DNA of 47,642 nt, from positions 1 to 47,642 of the forward strand of contig JABSQV010000008.1 of the NCBI GenBank assembly GCA_013215565.1. Reading direction: 5' to 3'. A model generated the notes under the pieces. The model worked only from the letters and a program-made list of their open reading frames with translations, made no database searches and was not told the DNA's origin. This document shows positions 1-8,686 of the stretch, one piece after another. Within the stretch, counting starts at the first letter, position 1. Each line of letters opens with the position of its first letter. Position numbers and translations under genes: made by a program. The stretch is from Myxococcales bacterium. GTDB lineage: Bacteria > Myxococcota_A > UBA9160 > SZUA-336.

Positions 1-105
1 GGTGGTATGCTGGCTTTTCCCAGCTGGGTGGTTGATTCCCGAGGCTCGAACAGGCTGGTTGCTGGCGCGCGGCCGAATTCCTGCCCGGCGAGGAGGGGAC
101 GCGCG

Positions 106-3100
106 ATGACGGTCTGCTGCCCGGGCGCCTGGCGATCGATCACGGCCGCTGCCCTGGTGGCCGTACTCGCCGGGCCCGCGCTGGGGCAGGCTCCGTTCGT
201 AGCCTTCGAGAGCGGCCCGGTGCGTCCGCTTACGATCTCGCCCGACGGTACGAAGCTCTTCGCCGTCAACACGCCCGACAACCGGCTCGAGATCTTCGAC
301 ATCACGGTTTCGGGGCTCAGCCACGCGGGCACGGTCCCGGTCGGCATGGAGCCGGTCGCGGTAGCGGCCCGCACGAATACCGAGATATGGGTGGTCAATC
401 ATCTCTCCGACAGCGTTTCGATCGTGGACGTCGGGGCGAGCCCGCCCGCGGTGACGGCCACGCTGCTGGTCGGGGACGAACCGCGCGACATCGTATTCGC
501 GGGGACCGGCGGGAACCGGGCCTTCATCACCACTGCCCACCGGGGGCAGCAGCGGATTCACACGTCGATCGCCGAGACCCCGTTCGGCTGCTTGGGTCCG
601 GTCGGGTGTACGCCCGGGGCTGGCCTTCCGCAATTTACGACGCCCGGCATCGGGCGCGCCGACGTCTGGGTCTTCGACGTCGGGGATCTCGGAACCGGCG
701 CCACCCTCGGCGGCCGCGCAATCCAAATCCTGTCGCTGTTTGCAGACACCCCGCGCGGCCTTGCGGTGAGCCCCGATGGGAACACGGTGTATGCCGCGGC
801 CTTTCACTCGGGCAACCAGACCACCACGGTCCGGGAGCCCGCCGTGTGTGACGGCTTCGCGTCTGCCGGTCCCTGCTCGGTCGCAGGCGAGACGGCGCCC
901 GGAGGGAATCCGGGCCCCGACGACAACGCATTCGGAGATCCGGCTCCCGAAACCGGGCTGATCGTCAGGTTCAACCGCGCGACGGATACCTGGGAGGACG
1001 AACTCGGCCGGAACTGGAACCAGATCGTCGAGTTCAACCTCCCGGATTTCGACGTCTTCGCGATCGATGCCAACGACCTCGCAGCCGGTGCGATCGACGA
1101 GTTCGCCCACGTGGGCACGATCCTGTTCAACATGGCCGTGAATCCCATCAACGGCAAGATCTACGTGACCAATACGGAGTCGCCCAATCACGTACGCTTC
1201 GAGGGCGCTGGAAACCACGGCGGCAGCACCGTACAGGGTCACCTCTCGGAAACCCGGATCACGGTGATCGACCCGGCAACCTCCTCGGTCGATGCGAAGC
1301 ACCTGAATCAGCACATCGACTATACGAGGCTGCACACCGACGTTCCGGACCTGGTGGATCCAGACCAGATCAACCACAGCCTGGCGACGCCGCTCCAACT
1401 CGTGGTTTCGAGTGACGGATCCAAGCTCTACATGGCCGCGTTCGGGTCGTCGAAGATCGGGGTCTTCGACACCGCCGATATCGAGGACGCGAACTTCGGG
1501 ACGAATTTCGATCCGACCGCCGAGAGCGCGAACTACATCTCGGTCGGCGGGGGGCCGAGCGGTCTGGCACTGGACGAGATCAACAACCGGCTTTACGTGT
1601 CGACGCGTTTCGACAACTCGGTTTCGTCGGTTCCGCTGTCGCCCGGGAGCGGAACCCCGCAGACGCTGGCGCTTCACAACCCCGAGCCCCCGTCGGTGGT
1701 AGAGGGACGCCCGTTCCTGTACGACGCGGTAGCGACCTCTGGAAACGGCGAGACCTCGTGTGCGAGTTGTCACATCTTCGGGGACAACGATGACCTGGCC
1801 TGGGACCTGGGCGATCCGGACAACCCGCTGTCGGCGAACAGCCAGCCGGCCGTGATCCTTCCTGAAGCCACCTTTCATCCGAACAAGGGACCGATGACGA
1901 CGCAGACGCTGCGCGGACTCTCGACCCACGGGGGCCTGCACTGGCGCGGAGACCGCGTCGACGGGTTCTTCGGCACCGATCCCTGTTCGGACCCACCCCC
2001 CGGATCGCCTTGCGACGAAGCGCACTCGTTCATGAACTTCATCGTGGCGTTCGAGGGCCTGGTCGGGAAGGACGGGAGGCTGAGCCAGGCCGACATGCAG
2101 AAGTTTACGGACTTCGCGCTGCAGATTGCGCAGCCCCCGAACCCGGTGATCGCGGTCAGAAACGAGTTGAGCCCCCCGCAGGCGCGTGGCAAGGCAATCT
2201 TCTCGGGGCCCGTGACCGACACCATTCTGTCTTGCGAGGGCTGCCACGCGCTGGATCCGGCCCAGGGTTTCTTTGGGAGCAATTCCTTCCAGACCTTCGA
2301 CGGCGGAGTGCAGAACGTGAAGGTCCCGCATCTTCGCAATGTCTACACGAAAGTCGGTATGTTCGGGATTTCGGGGTTCGGGCTTCCGAACTTCGGCGAC
2401 CAGATTCGTGGCTACGGTGTTTTCAAGGACGGGAGTGTCGACACGCTCACGAACTTCGTGTCGGCTGCGGCGTTCAGCACGAACCCCACACAGGAGGCGG
2501 ATCTGGTCCAGTTCATGCTCGCGTTCGACAGCGACCTTGCCCCGATGGTCGGGCAGCAGGTCACCCTGAACGCGACCAATGGCCCCGGGGGAACCGACCA
2601 GCGGATTGACGAGATGGTGGACCGCGCGGGCACGCCGTTCGACTCGCTGTTTCTGGGCGGGACCGTGACCGAGTGCGACCTGATCGTGAAGGGCACGGTC
2701 GGCGGCAGCCAGCGAGGCTGGGTTCGACAGACGAGCGGGATGTTCATGGACGATCTCGGCACCGAGATCTCCGAATCGAACCTGCGCGCGCTGGTCATGA
2801 CAGAGGGGCCGCTGACTTTCACTGCGGTGCCTCCGGGATCGGGGCAGCGGATCGGGGTCGAGCGCGACGGAGACGGTTTGCTCGATGGCTTCGAGACCAA
2901 CACCGGCAACTTCGTGAGCCCGACCAACACCGGAACCGATCCGGCTCTCGCAGATACCGACGGCGACGGCTTCGACGACGGCGTGGAAGTCGACGAGGGC
3001 ACCGATCCGACCCAGGCAAGCTCGTTCCCGGGTTCAGGCGACCTGGGCCTTCCGGCGCTGCCGCTGGTGGGCATCCTGTTTCTCGCGACCGTGATCGGAG

Positions 3101-3153
3101 CGGTCGGGATTCGCCTGAGCCGAAGCTCGGACGGCGGCGCGCGTTCCGCATGA
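106..3153 (+). CDS. Exported YVTN beta-propeller / di-heme cytochrome c peroxidase-like protein
   Basis: 1015 aa. The ATG at 106 is chosen over an in-frame ATG at 7 because AGGAGG sits 9 bases before it and a signal peptide (about residues 1-28, ending ALGQ) follows. The N-terminal half has YVTN-type propeller blades (ISPDGTKLFAVN, VSPDGNTVYAA, VSSDGSKLYMAA). Two c-type heme sites follow, CASCH at residue 552 and CEGCH at 710, spaced as in the MauG/bacterial cytochrome c peroxidase family. Residues about 918-968 carry Asp-rich calcium-binding thrombospondin type 3 repeats (DGDGLLDGFE, DTDGDGFDDG). A hydrophobic segment plus a basic tail (about 980-1010) ends the protein and looks like a membrane anchor or C-terminal sorting signal. 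Probably an envelope redox enzyme; the substrate is unknown. Family is well supported, function is inferred. Confidence 0.85.
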   Translation: MTVCCPGAWRSITAAALVAVLAGPALGQAPFVAFESGPVRPLTISPDGTKLFAVNTPDNRLEIFDITVSGLSHAGTVPVGMEPVAVAARTNTEIWVVNHLSDSVSIVDVGASPPAVTATLLVGDEPRDIVFAGTGGNRAFITTAHRGQQRIHTSIAETPFGCLGPVGCTPGAGLPQFTTPGIGRADVWVFDVGDLGTGATLGGRAIQILSLFADTPRGLAVSPDGNTVYAAAFHSGNQTTTVREPAVCDGFASAGPCSVAGETAPGGNPGPDDNAFGDPAPETGLIVRFNRATDTWEDELGRNWNQIVEFNLPDFDVFAIDANDLAAGAIDEFAHVGTILFNMAVNPINGKIYVTNTESPNHVRFEGAGNHGGSTVQGHLSETRITVIDPATSSVDAKHLNQHIDYTRLHTDVPDLVDPDQINHSLATPLQLVVSSDGSKLYMAAFGSSKIGVFDTADIEDANFGTNFDPTAESANYISVGGGPSGLALDEINNRLYVSTRFDNSVSSVPLSPGSGTPQTLALHNPEPPSVVEGRPFLYDAVATSGNGETSCASCHIFGDNDDLAWDLGDPDNPLSANSQPAVILPEATFHPNKGPMTTQTLRGLSTHGGLHWRGDRVDGFFGTDPCSDPPPGSPCDEAHSFMNFIVAFEGLVGKDGRLSQADMQKFTDFALQIAQPPNPVIAVRNELSPPQARGKAIFSGPVTDTILSCEGCHALDPAQGFFGSNSFQTFDGGVQNVKVPHLRNVYTKVGMFGISGFGLPNFGDQIRGYGVFKDGSVDTLTNFVSAAAFSTNPTQEADLVQFMLAFDSDLAPMVGQQVTLNATNGPGGTDQRIDEMVDRAGTPFDSLFLGGTVTECDLIVKGTVGGSQRGWVRQTSGMFMDDLGTEISESNLRALVMTEGPLTFTAVPPGSGQRIGVERDGDGLLDGFETNTGNFVSPTNTGTDPALADTDGDGFDDGVEVDEGTDPTQASSFPGSGDLGLPALPLVGILFLATVIGAVGIRLSRSSDGGARSA

Positions 3154-3185
3154 AGTCGGTGCGCTGAGTCGCGGATTCGACGGCG

Positions 3186-3659
3186 GTGGCACGGCGAGAG
3201 AGGCATCGAAGGCCCGCGTGGGTACTGGGAGGGCTCGTGGTTCTCGGGCTGGCGGCTGGCGTCGCGCTGCTGTGCTTCGAGAGCGAGTTAGCGCGCCCGC
3301 GGTCCGAACCCAGCGCGCGCGACTCCGTCAGCGTACCGGAAGCGACTGCTCCCGGGGCCGAGGCATTGACCCGATCGGAGCAGTTCTTGCGGGCGCGCGG
3401 GGGCGACCGCCGGATTGCACGCGATCTGTGCGGGCCGGAGGTTCGCGCACGGATGGAACGCGAGATCGAGGGACTTGGCGAGAACGAGCTCATCGTGGAC
3501 CCGGCTTCCTGGGAGCGGCGGACCATCTCGGCCCGGGTCGGGATGGTCAGCTGGATGTCGAAGTGCGTGTTCGATGGCGGCGGGCTGCTGATCCGGAGCA
3601 CCACCGGGAATCCGCTCGCGACGTATGATCCAGCCAGCGGCTTCCGTCCGGCCGAGTAA
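3186..3659 (+). CDS. Hypothetical membrane-anchored protein
   Basis: 157 aa from a GTG start, 32 bases after the propeller gene and on the same strand. A basic N-terminus (RRERHRRP) precedes one hydrophobic helix at about residues 12-30, then a polar region expected to face the periplasm. Two cysteines lie in the soluble part (in RDLCGPE and SKCVFDGG), so a disulfide is possible. No family is recognised. There is no clear Shine-Dalgarno sequence, so translation may be coupled to the gene before it. Codon use looks like its neighbours, which supports a real gene. Confidence 0.6.
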   Translation: MARRERHRRPAWVLGGLVVLGLAAGVALLCFESELARPRSEPSARDSVSVPEATAPGAEALTRSEQFLRARGGDRRIARDLCGPEVRARMEREIEGLGENELIVDPASWERRTISARVGMVSWMSKCVFDGGGLLIRSTTGNPLATYDPASGFRPAE

Positions 3660-3665
3660 ACAAAT

Positions 3666-3681
3666 CACATCGCGATATGTG
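3666..3681. repeat. Inverted repeat CACAT-N6-ATGTG
   Basis: Arms of 5 bases flank CGCGAT, and the middle ATCGCGAT is itself a palindrome. It lies just after the stop of the preceding gene in an AT-rich intergenic stretch before the DUF6502 operon. Possible operator; no function shown. Confidence 0.4.
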
Positions 3682-3683
3682 CA

Positions 3684-3733
3684 ATTCCCCTCATAAGTGC
3701 CGATTCCTTCTCTGGATCGGATATTCCCCTTAT
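3684..3733 (+). repeat. Direct repeat pair ATTCCCCTyAT
   Basis: ATTCCCCTCAT at 3684-3694 and ATTCCCCTTAT at 3723-3733 match at 10 of 11 positions and start 39 bases apart, close to four helical turns. They lie between the inverted repeat at 3666 and the palindrome at 3737, upstream of the DUF6502 gene. Confidence 0.4.
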
Positions 3734-3736
3734 TTT

Positions 3737-3748
3737 CTAGGTACCTAG
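3737..3748. promoter_or_regulatory. Perfect 12-bp palindrome, candidate operator
   Basis: CTAGGTACCTAG reads the same on both strands. It is 86 bases upstream of the DUF6502 start in sequence clearly richer in A and T than the flanking genes. Perfect symmetry suggests a dimeric protein site. The DUF6502 protein has an HTH-like segment and is a candidate ligand, but that is inference. Confidence 0.45.
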
Positions 3749-3769
3749 TCCCACCCAGGTCCACTGGAG

Positions 3770-3790
3770 CTATCGGGCATTTCCTGATAG
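3770..3790 (+). other. RNA hairpin upstream of DUF6502 gene
   Basis: CTATCGGG (3770-3777) can pair with CCTGATAG (3783-3790) over 8 positions with one G-U pair, leaving a 5-base loop. Only three T residues follow, so it is a poor intrinsic terminator. It may instead be a 5' UTR structure or a protein site. Confidence 0.4.
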
Positions 3791-3819
3791 TTTGGCAATA
3801 ATCATGGGAGAACCCCTGC

Positions 3820-3825
3820 AGGAGG
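3820..3825 (+). promoter_or_regulatory. Shine-Dalgarno site that sets the DUF6502 start
   Basis: AGGAGG lies 8 bases before GTG at 3834. The in-frame upstream candidates (TTG at 3792, ATG at 3804) have no such site, so GTG 3834 is preferred. Confidence 0.6.
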
Positions 3826-3833
3826 GCGACTTT

Positions 3834-4673
3834 GTGCCTAGCGCGCTGCACTCGCTTTTGCTTGCATTGCGCCGGCTGCTTCACCCGCTTATCAAATTGC
3901 TGCTCCGATACCAGGTTTCATATCCATTCGTGTCCCGGCTCCTCAAGGAGGTCTACGTCGAGGTCGCCCTGGCGGATCTTTCGGGCGAAGTAGATCGCCC
4001 GACTGATAGCCGCATCAGTCTGCTGACCGGCGTGCACCGCAAGGAAGTTCGGCGGCTGCGCTCCGAGCCACCCGACCCGGCCCAGGTGCCGGAGGCCGTC
4101 GGGCTCGGGTCGCAGGTTTCGACCCGCTGGCTCACCTCGCCCGAGTACCTCGACGAGGCGGGGCATCCGAAACCTCTGCCTCGCGTCTCGAGCCGGCACG
4201 ACGAGCCCTCCTTCGACCGGCTGGTGGCGTCCGTCAGCAAGGATATCCGATCGCGCTCGGTGCTCGACGAGTGGCTTCGGCTCGGCGTCGCTTCCGTCGG
4301 GCCCGACGGCCTGGTGCGCCTGCGGGTCGAGGGCTTCGTGCCCGAGAAGGGGTTCGAGGAGAAGGCCTTCTACTTCGGCCGCAACCTGGGTGAACACATC
4401 AATTCCGCCGCGCACAACCTGCGCGGCGAAGGGCCGCCGCTGTTCGAGCGCGCCGTCTACTACAAAGGTCTGTCCGAGGCTTCGGTGACGGAACTCGAAG
4501 AACTCGCGTCCCGGCTATCCACCGAGGTCCTGCAGCAGGTGAACCGGAAGGCCGTCGCGTGCAAGGAACGCGATGCCGGCGGTGACGACCAGCGGTTCCG
4601 GGTTGCGCTCGGATCCTTCTTTTTTCGTGGGCTTTGGGGGCAGCCCGGCGAGCCGACGGACGATGAGGACTGA
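3834..4673 (+). CDS. DUF6502 family protein, possible DNA-binding regulator
   Basis: 279 aa from GTG at 3834. The hallmark segment TDSRISLLTGVHRKEVRRLR (about residues 46-65) identifies the DUF6502 family and looks like a helix-turn-helix, with TGVHRKEVRRL as the recognition helix. The N-terminus is a Leu-rich amphipathic helix. The C-terminal part (GRNLGEHINSAAHNL, then FERAVYYKGLSEASVTELEE) is also typical of the family. It is 3 bases upstream of the DUF5666 gene, so they are co-transcribed. The region upstream holds several palindromes, which fits autoregulation. No function is established for the family; a transcription factor role is inference. Confidence 0.75.
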   Translation: MPSALHSLLLALRRLLHPLIKLLLRYQVSYPFVSRLLKEVYVEVALADLSGEVDRPTDSRISLLTGVHRKEVRRLRSEPPDPAQVPEAVGLGSQVSTRWLTSPEYLDEAGHPKPLPRVSSRHDEPSFDRLVASVSKDIRSRSVLDEWLRLGVASVGPDGLVRLRVEGFVPEKGFEEKAFYFGRNLGEHINSAAHNLRGEGPPLFERAVYYKGLSEASVTELEELASRLSTEVLQQVNRKAVACKERDAGGDDQRFRVALGSFFFRGLWGQPGEPTDDED

Positions 4674-4676
4674 GGC

Positions 4677-5807
4677 ATGACGGATCGGCGTTCGAATCGG
4701 CCTCGGGGGGAAAGCCCTCGCGGTTCCCGGGTGGGGCGCGGGTGGCACGTCTTGCTGCTGCCAGTCGTGGCCCTGGCCGCGAGCTTGTCCTGTAGCTGGG
4801 GATCGATGGAGCAGAACCAACGGTCCGTGCTGGTGGCCGAGATCGTGCAGCCGTGTCTCGAAGCGGTCGTTGAGGCGTCCGCGGGCGAGAGCTCGACCGT
4901 CATTCCAGGAGCGCTTGCCGGTCTCGTCGAGACCGGCGCCGACGCAGCCAGCGCTGCGCCCGGCGGCGGAGACGAGGGACTCGGCGGAACCGGGATCGTC
5001 GGAACGATCACGGCGTTCGGCAGCATCTGCGTCAACGGAATCGAGGTCCACTTCGGCACGGAGACCCCGATCGAGCGGCAGGGGATGCGCATCACGTCCG
5101 GGCTCCTTGAACGCGGCCAACTGGTCGAGGTCGGCGCGACGCGTGGACGCTACGAAGTCTCCGCGCAGCGCATCCTGATTCGAATTCCGGTGGCGGGTCC
5201 GATCGAGCGCGTCGACCTTGCAGGCGGTGAGATCGAGGTGCTCGGGCAGCGGATTCTGGTCGGCGCGGAGCCCATGGCCGGGCTCGGGATCCGGGACCTG
5301 GTCCCGGGCGCCGGGGTCCGGGTGAGCGGGCTGCGTCGCCCGGACGGCGTGGTGGTCGCGTCGAACGTGTCCAGTGCGCCGACCGACAGGGGCTGGCTCG
5401 AGGGCCGTGCGCAGCAGGTCGGACCGGAGGGCTTCTCGATCGGCGGGCTCCGGCTGGCGGTTCCCGAGCATGCCTCCCCACCGGCCGAGGGTCAGCGGGT
5501 CGTCGTGCGAGGGTCGTCCGTGGATGGAGTACTCGTGGCGTACAATCTGGACCTCGACCCGGGTCTCGAGTTCCAACAATTCGGGGTGGTTTCGATCGAG
5601 GGATACCTGCGACCCGGAAGCCGCGGGCTCTGGCTCAGAGGGATCCAACTCTGGACCGGGGAACTGCCGCAGGATATCGGGGCCAACTCGCTGGTCCGGG
5701 TTCACGGACGTGTAGAGGGCGGTCGCTGGCTCAAGCCCGACCGCATCGACTACGAGGATCGCGGGGGTGGCGCGCGCCGCTGGATCCCGCTCCCGCGGCG
5801 TCGGTAG
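4677..5807 (+). CDS. DUF5666 domain exported protein
   Basis: 376 aa. The basic N-terminus is followed by a hydrophobic segment ending LAASLSCS (about residues 27-41), so it is exported and perhaps a lipoprotein, although the lipobox is imperfect. The motif GTGIVGTITAFGSICVNGIE and the repeated beta-rich units of about 65-70 residues (GPIERVD...GGEIEVLGQRI, GWLEGRAQQVGPEGFSIGG, VSIEGYLRPGSRGLWLRG) fit tandem DUF5666 OB-like domains. It starts 3 bases after the DUF6502 stop and is followed by an outer-membrane barrel 19 bases on, giving a three-gene operon. Role unknown; the barrel neighbour suggests an envelope function. Confidence 0.75.
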   Translation: MTDRRSNRPRGESPRGSRVGRGWHVLLLPVVALAASLSCSWGSMEQNQRSVLVAEIVQPCLEAVVEASAGESSTVIPGALAGLVETGADAASAAPGGGDEGLGGTGIVGTITAFGSICVNGIEVHFGTETPIERQGMRITSGLLERGQLVEVGATRGRYEVSAQRILIRIPVAGPIERVDLAGGEIEVLGQRILVGAEPMAGLGIRDLVPGAGVRVSGLRRPDGVVVASNVSSAPTDRGWLEGRAQQVGPEGFSIGGLRLAVPEHASPPAEGQRVVVRGSSVDGVLVAYNLDLDPGLEFQQFGVVSIEGYLRPGSRGLWLRGIQLWTGELPQDIGANSLVRVHGRVEGGRWLKPDRIDYEDRGGGARRWIPLPRRR

Positions 5808-5826
5808 CGTTAGAAAGGGTTCGTCG

Positions 5827-6666
5827 ATGTCGAGGGCCGGTTTCAGGATCGGTACTGCCACAGTGCTGGCTGTGTTTGTGCTGTCGTGGGCGGTTCCGGC
5901 CACGGGGCAGATCCTGTACCCGTTCGAGAATCACAAGCGCTTCTCGGTCAGCCTCGGAAGCGACTACAGCTCAGGCGATTACTCGGAAGTTGAGGACACA
6001 GAGATCTGGTACTCGTCACTCGGGCTCAAGTACGAGCATGAAAGGTGGACGGCCCGGGTCACGATCCCTTGGGTCTGGATCGCGGGACCCGAAGTGGTCT
6101 GTATGGCGTTTGCGGGGCAACCCCTCGTGATGTACCAGTCACCTCACCTCTCCGAGGCCGGCGAAGTTCACAGCACCACTGTACGGGGGCTCGGCGACGT
6201 CCTCGCGAGTCTGACCTACACGCTGCTGCCTGTTGATGCATCCTTTCCGGGCGTCGAGTTCACCGCGAAAGTCAAGTTCCCGACCGCATCCAGTTCGGCC
6301 TACATCGGGACCGGAAGCTACGACTACAGCTTTGAAGCCGAGGTCTTCCGGGAATTCGGTCGCTGGACTCCCTACCTGAATCTCGGCTACCGCTTCATGG
6401 GCGACGGAATCGACACCGAACTCGACAACGTGTGGTTCGGCTCGGTCGGAATCGACCTGGGGGTCGGGTCGCGCACCAGCGTCGGCCTCATCTACGACTT
6501 CCGGCAGGCGGCTCTGGCCGGCCGTACGGAGCCGCAGGAGTTAGTGCCCTACACGATCTTCCGCTTCTCGGAGTCCATCCGGCTCATGACCTACGTCGTG
6601 ATCGGACTGAGCGACTCCAGCGCGAACCTCGGCATGGGAAGCAACATCGCGCTTACCTGGGACTAG
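5827..6666 (+). CDS. Outer-membrane beta-barrel protein (phenol_MetA_deg-like)
   Basis: 279 aa. An in-frame ATG at 5827 is chosen because a classical signal peptide follows (hydrophobic core TATVLAVFVLSWAVPATGQ, cleavage near residue 27). The mature part is alternating polar and aromatic beta strands (RFSVSLGSDYSSGDYS, EIWYSSLGLKYEHERW, RVTIPWVWIAG, WTPYLNLGYRFMG) like the transporter or MetA-pathway barrel family. It closes the DUF6502-DUF5666 operon. A channel for a small hydrophobic compound is a guess from the family. The family call is moderate because barrels of this size are hard to tell apart. Confidence 0.65.
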   Translation: MSRAGFRIGTATVLAVFVLSWAVPATGQILYPFENHKRFSVSLGSDYSSGDYSEVEDTEIWYSSLGLKYEHERWTARVTIPWVWIAGPEVVCMAFAGQPLVMYQSPHLSEAGEVHSTTVRGLGDVLASLTYTLLPVDASFPGVEFTAKVKFPTASSSAYIGTGSYDYSFEAEVFREFGRWTPYLNLGYRFMGDGIDTELDNVWFGSVGIDLGVGSRTSVGLIYDFRQAALAGRTEPQELVPYTIFRFSESIRLMTYVVIGLSDSSANLGMGSNIALTWD

Positions 6667-6848
6667 CCTTCCGGCCGGGACCGCACAGGGCAGCGCGGAG
6701 AGGCGGATCCCACTTCGTACGAGCCACGGGGTCGCCGCCAGCGCCGTGAAGGGACGCAGCGCCGCGCTCGAAGGCCCGGGCGCGCGATGCGCTACACTGC
6801 GCGCCCGCACTCCCCGATGGAGTTGCCCCGTGTCTCCCGGGAGGCAAT

Positions 6849-8666
6849 GTGAGCGGCCTGGAACGCATCCGAAGCGGGCTGATCGAGTCCCTGCGCGGCG
6901 GCGGGACCCGCTGGATCGTGCTGGGCCTTGGGAGCGGGGCCGTCTCGGGTCTCGCTGCGGGCCTGTTTTCGTTCCTGCTCGAGGTGGCGAGTCACCTGAG
7001 CTTCGGCGTGCTCGCCGGAATGCCCCAGCCCGTTCCGCCCGGGGACGACCTGATCCAGGTCCCCGTGGAACTCGCCCGGGAGCCGCGCCGCTGGGTGTTC
7101 TTCCTGCTGCCTAGCCTGGGCGGGCTGCTGTCGGGAATCCTGGTCTATCGCCTTGCACCCGAAGCCGCCGGGCCCGGGACCGACGAAGTGATTCGGGCGT
7201 TCCACCGCGGACGCGGCGTGATCCGGCCGCGCGTTCCGTTCGTGAAGGGAATCGCCACGATCCTGACTCTCGCCGGTGGCGGCAGCGCCGGAAAGGAGGG
7301 GCCGATCGCCCAGATCGGGGCGGGCCTGGGGTCGTACCTGGCCGGCGTGCTCGGTCTCAGCGCGCGGGATCGACGCATTCTGTTGCTCGCGGGCGCGGCC
7401 GGCGGGCTCGGTGCGATCTTTCGGGCGCCGCTTGGCAGTGCACTCACGGCGATCGAGGTGCTCTATCGCGAGGACTTCGAATCCGATGCGCTGGTTCCCT
7501 GCGTGATCGCGTCCGTCACCGCCTACGTGGTCTTCGTGTTGCTGCTGGGCGGTGCGCAGATATTCGCGGTGCCGTCCTTCGACCTGATCTCTCCGATCGA
7601 GGTTCCCGGCTACCTGCTCCTGGCCGCGATCGCGGTCCCGATCGGCCGCTCCTACATCTCAATCTTCCACCGGCTGCGACTCTGGTTCGACCGGATCGCG
7701 ATTCCCCAGATGTACAAGCCCATGCTGGGCGGGCTCGGCGTCGGGATCATCGGCTTCTGGCTGCCCGAGGTGTACGGCGCCGGCTGGGGCTTCCTGCAGC
7801 AGGCGATCGATCAGAAACTCGCGATCACTACGATGGCGCTGGTGGTGGCGGGAAAGATCCTGGCGACCTCGCTCACGATTGGTTCCGGAGGAAGCGGCGG
7901 CGTGTTCGGTCCGACGCTGTTTATCGGAGGCATGCTCGGCGGCCTGATCGGATTCGGGGGCAACGCGCTCCTCCCCGAGATGTTTCCGCGCCCCGACGCC
8001 TACGTCCTGGTGGGGATGGCGAGCTTCTTTGCGGGGGTCACCAGCGCCCCCATCGGCGCGATGCTGATGGTCGCGGAGATGACGGGCGGGTACGAACTGT
8101 TGCCGCCGCTCATGCTGGTCGGCGTCGTCTCCATCATCTTCTCGCGCGGGCGATCGATCTACGTTCATCAGGTACGGGACCGTTTCTCGTCTCCCGCGCA
8201 CCTCGGCGACCTGACGATCAACGTGCTCGAGGAGATGAAGGTCTCCGACGTATTCGAGGAATCGGAGGCGGTGCCGACGGTCACGCCGGCGACCGGGTTC
8301 CGCTCCGTGCGCGATCTGATTCTTCAGACCCGGGAGGCGACCCTGCCGGTGCTGAGCCCGCGCGGAGAGTTGGTGGGGCTGATCACGGCCGAACAGATCC
8401 GGCCCGTGATGGACGATCACCAGCTATCGGGCTTCGTGGTTGCGGGCGACATCGCGATCCCGCCGGTCTTCGTGCACCCAGACGATGATCTCTACCGAGC
8501 GCACGAGTTGTTTCGAGCCTCCGGGTGTCCGCAGATTCCGGTGGTGGAGTTCGCGCGCGAGGACTCGGAAGACACCGGGCGCGTACACCGGATCGCCGGG
8601 ATGCTCGACTACCGGGCCATGATGCGCGCCTACGGGCGCGAACTCGCGCACCGCCGCGAGGGCTAG
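6849..8666 (+). CDS. ClC-type chloride channel/transporter with C-terminal CBS pair
   Basis: 605 aa from GTG at 6849 with GGGAGG 4 bases upstream (short spacing). About ten hydrophobic segments fill residues 20-440. The ion-path motifs are visible: GPGTDE near residue 111, GKEGP at 148-152 with the gating glutamate E150, and GVFGP at 351-355. Residues about 460-600 form two CBS domains (VSDVFEESEAVPTV..., and FVVAGDIAIPPVFVHPDDDLYRAHELF), which in this family bind adenine nucleotides and regulate the pore. Moves chloride, perhaps with proton exchange, across the inner membrane. Stands alone and faces the phosphodiesterase gene. Confidence 0.9.
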   Translation: MSGLERIRSGLIESLRGGGTRWIVLGLGSGAVSGLAAGLFSFLLEVASHLSFGVLAGMPQPVPPGDDLIQVPVELAREPRRWVFFLLPSLGGLLSGILVYRLAPEAAGPGTDEVIRAFHRGRGVIRPRVPFVKGIATILTLAGGGSAGKEGPIAQIGAGLGSYLAGVLGLSARDRRILLLAGAAGGLGAIFRAPLGSALTAIEVLYREDFESDALVPCVIASVTAYVVFVLLLGGAQIFAVPSFDLISPIEVPGYLLLAAIAVPIGRSYISIFHRLRLWFDRIAIPQMYKPMLGGLGVGIIGFWLPEVYGAGWGFLQQAIDQKLAITTMALVVAGKILATSLTIGSGGSGGVFGPTLFIGGMLGGLIGFGGNALLPEMFPRPDAYVLVGMASFFAGVTSAPIGAMLMVAEMTGGYELLPPLMLVGVVSIIFSRGRSIYVHQVRDRFSSPAHLGDLTINVLEEMKVSDVFEESEAVPTVTPATGFRSVRDLILQTREATLPVLSPRGELVGLITAEQIRPVMDDHQLSGFVVAGDIAIPPVFVHPDDDLYRAHELFRASGCPQIPVVEFAREDSEDTGRVHRIAGMLDYRAMMRAYGRELAHRREG

Positions 8667-8686
8667 CGCCGGGCCGTCCGGGCGGC

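Noticed and set aside
7-105. Upstream start for the propeller protein at ATG 7
   Set aside because: It would bury the signal peptide 33 residues in; the Shine-Dalgarno site and signal peptide support 106.
8667-8686. GC-rich stretch between the ClC and phosphodiesterase stops as a bidirectional terminator
   Set aside because: The arms do not pair cleanly and there is no T-run on either strand.
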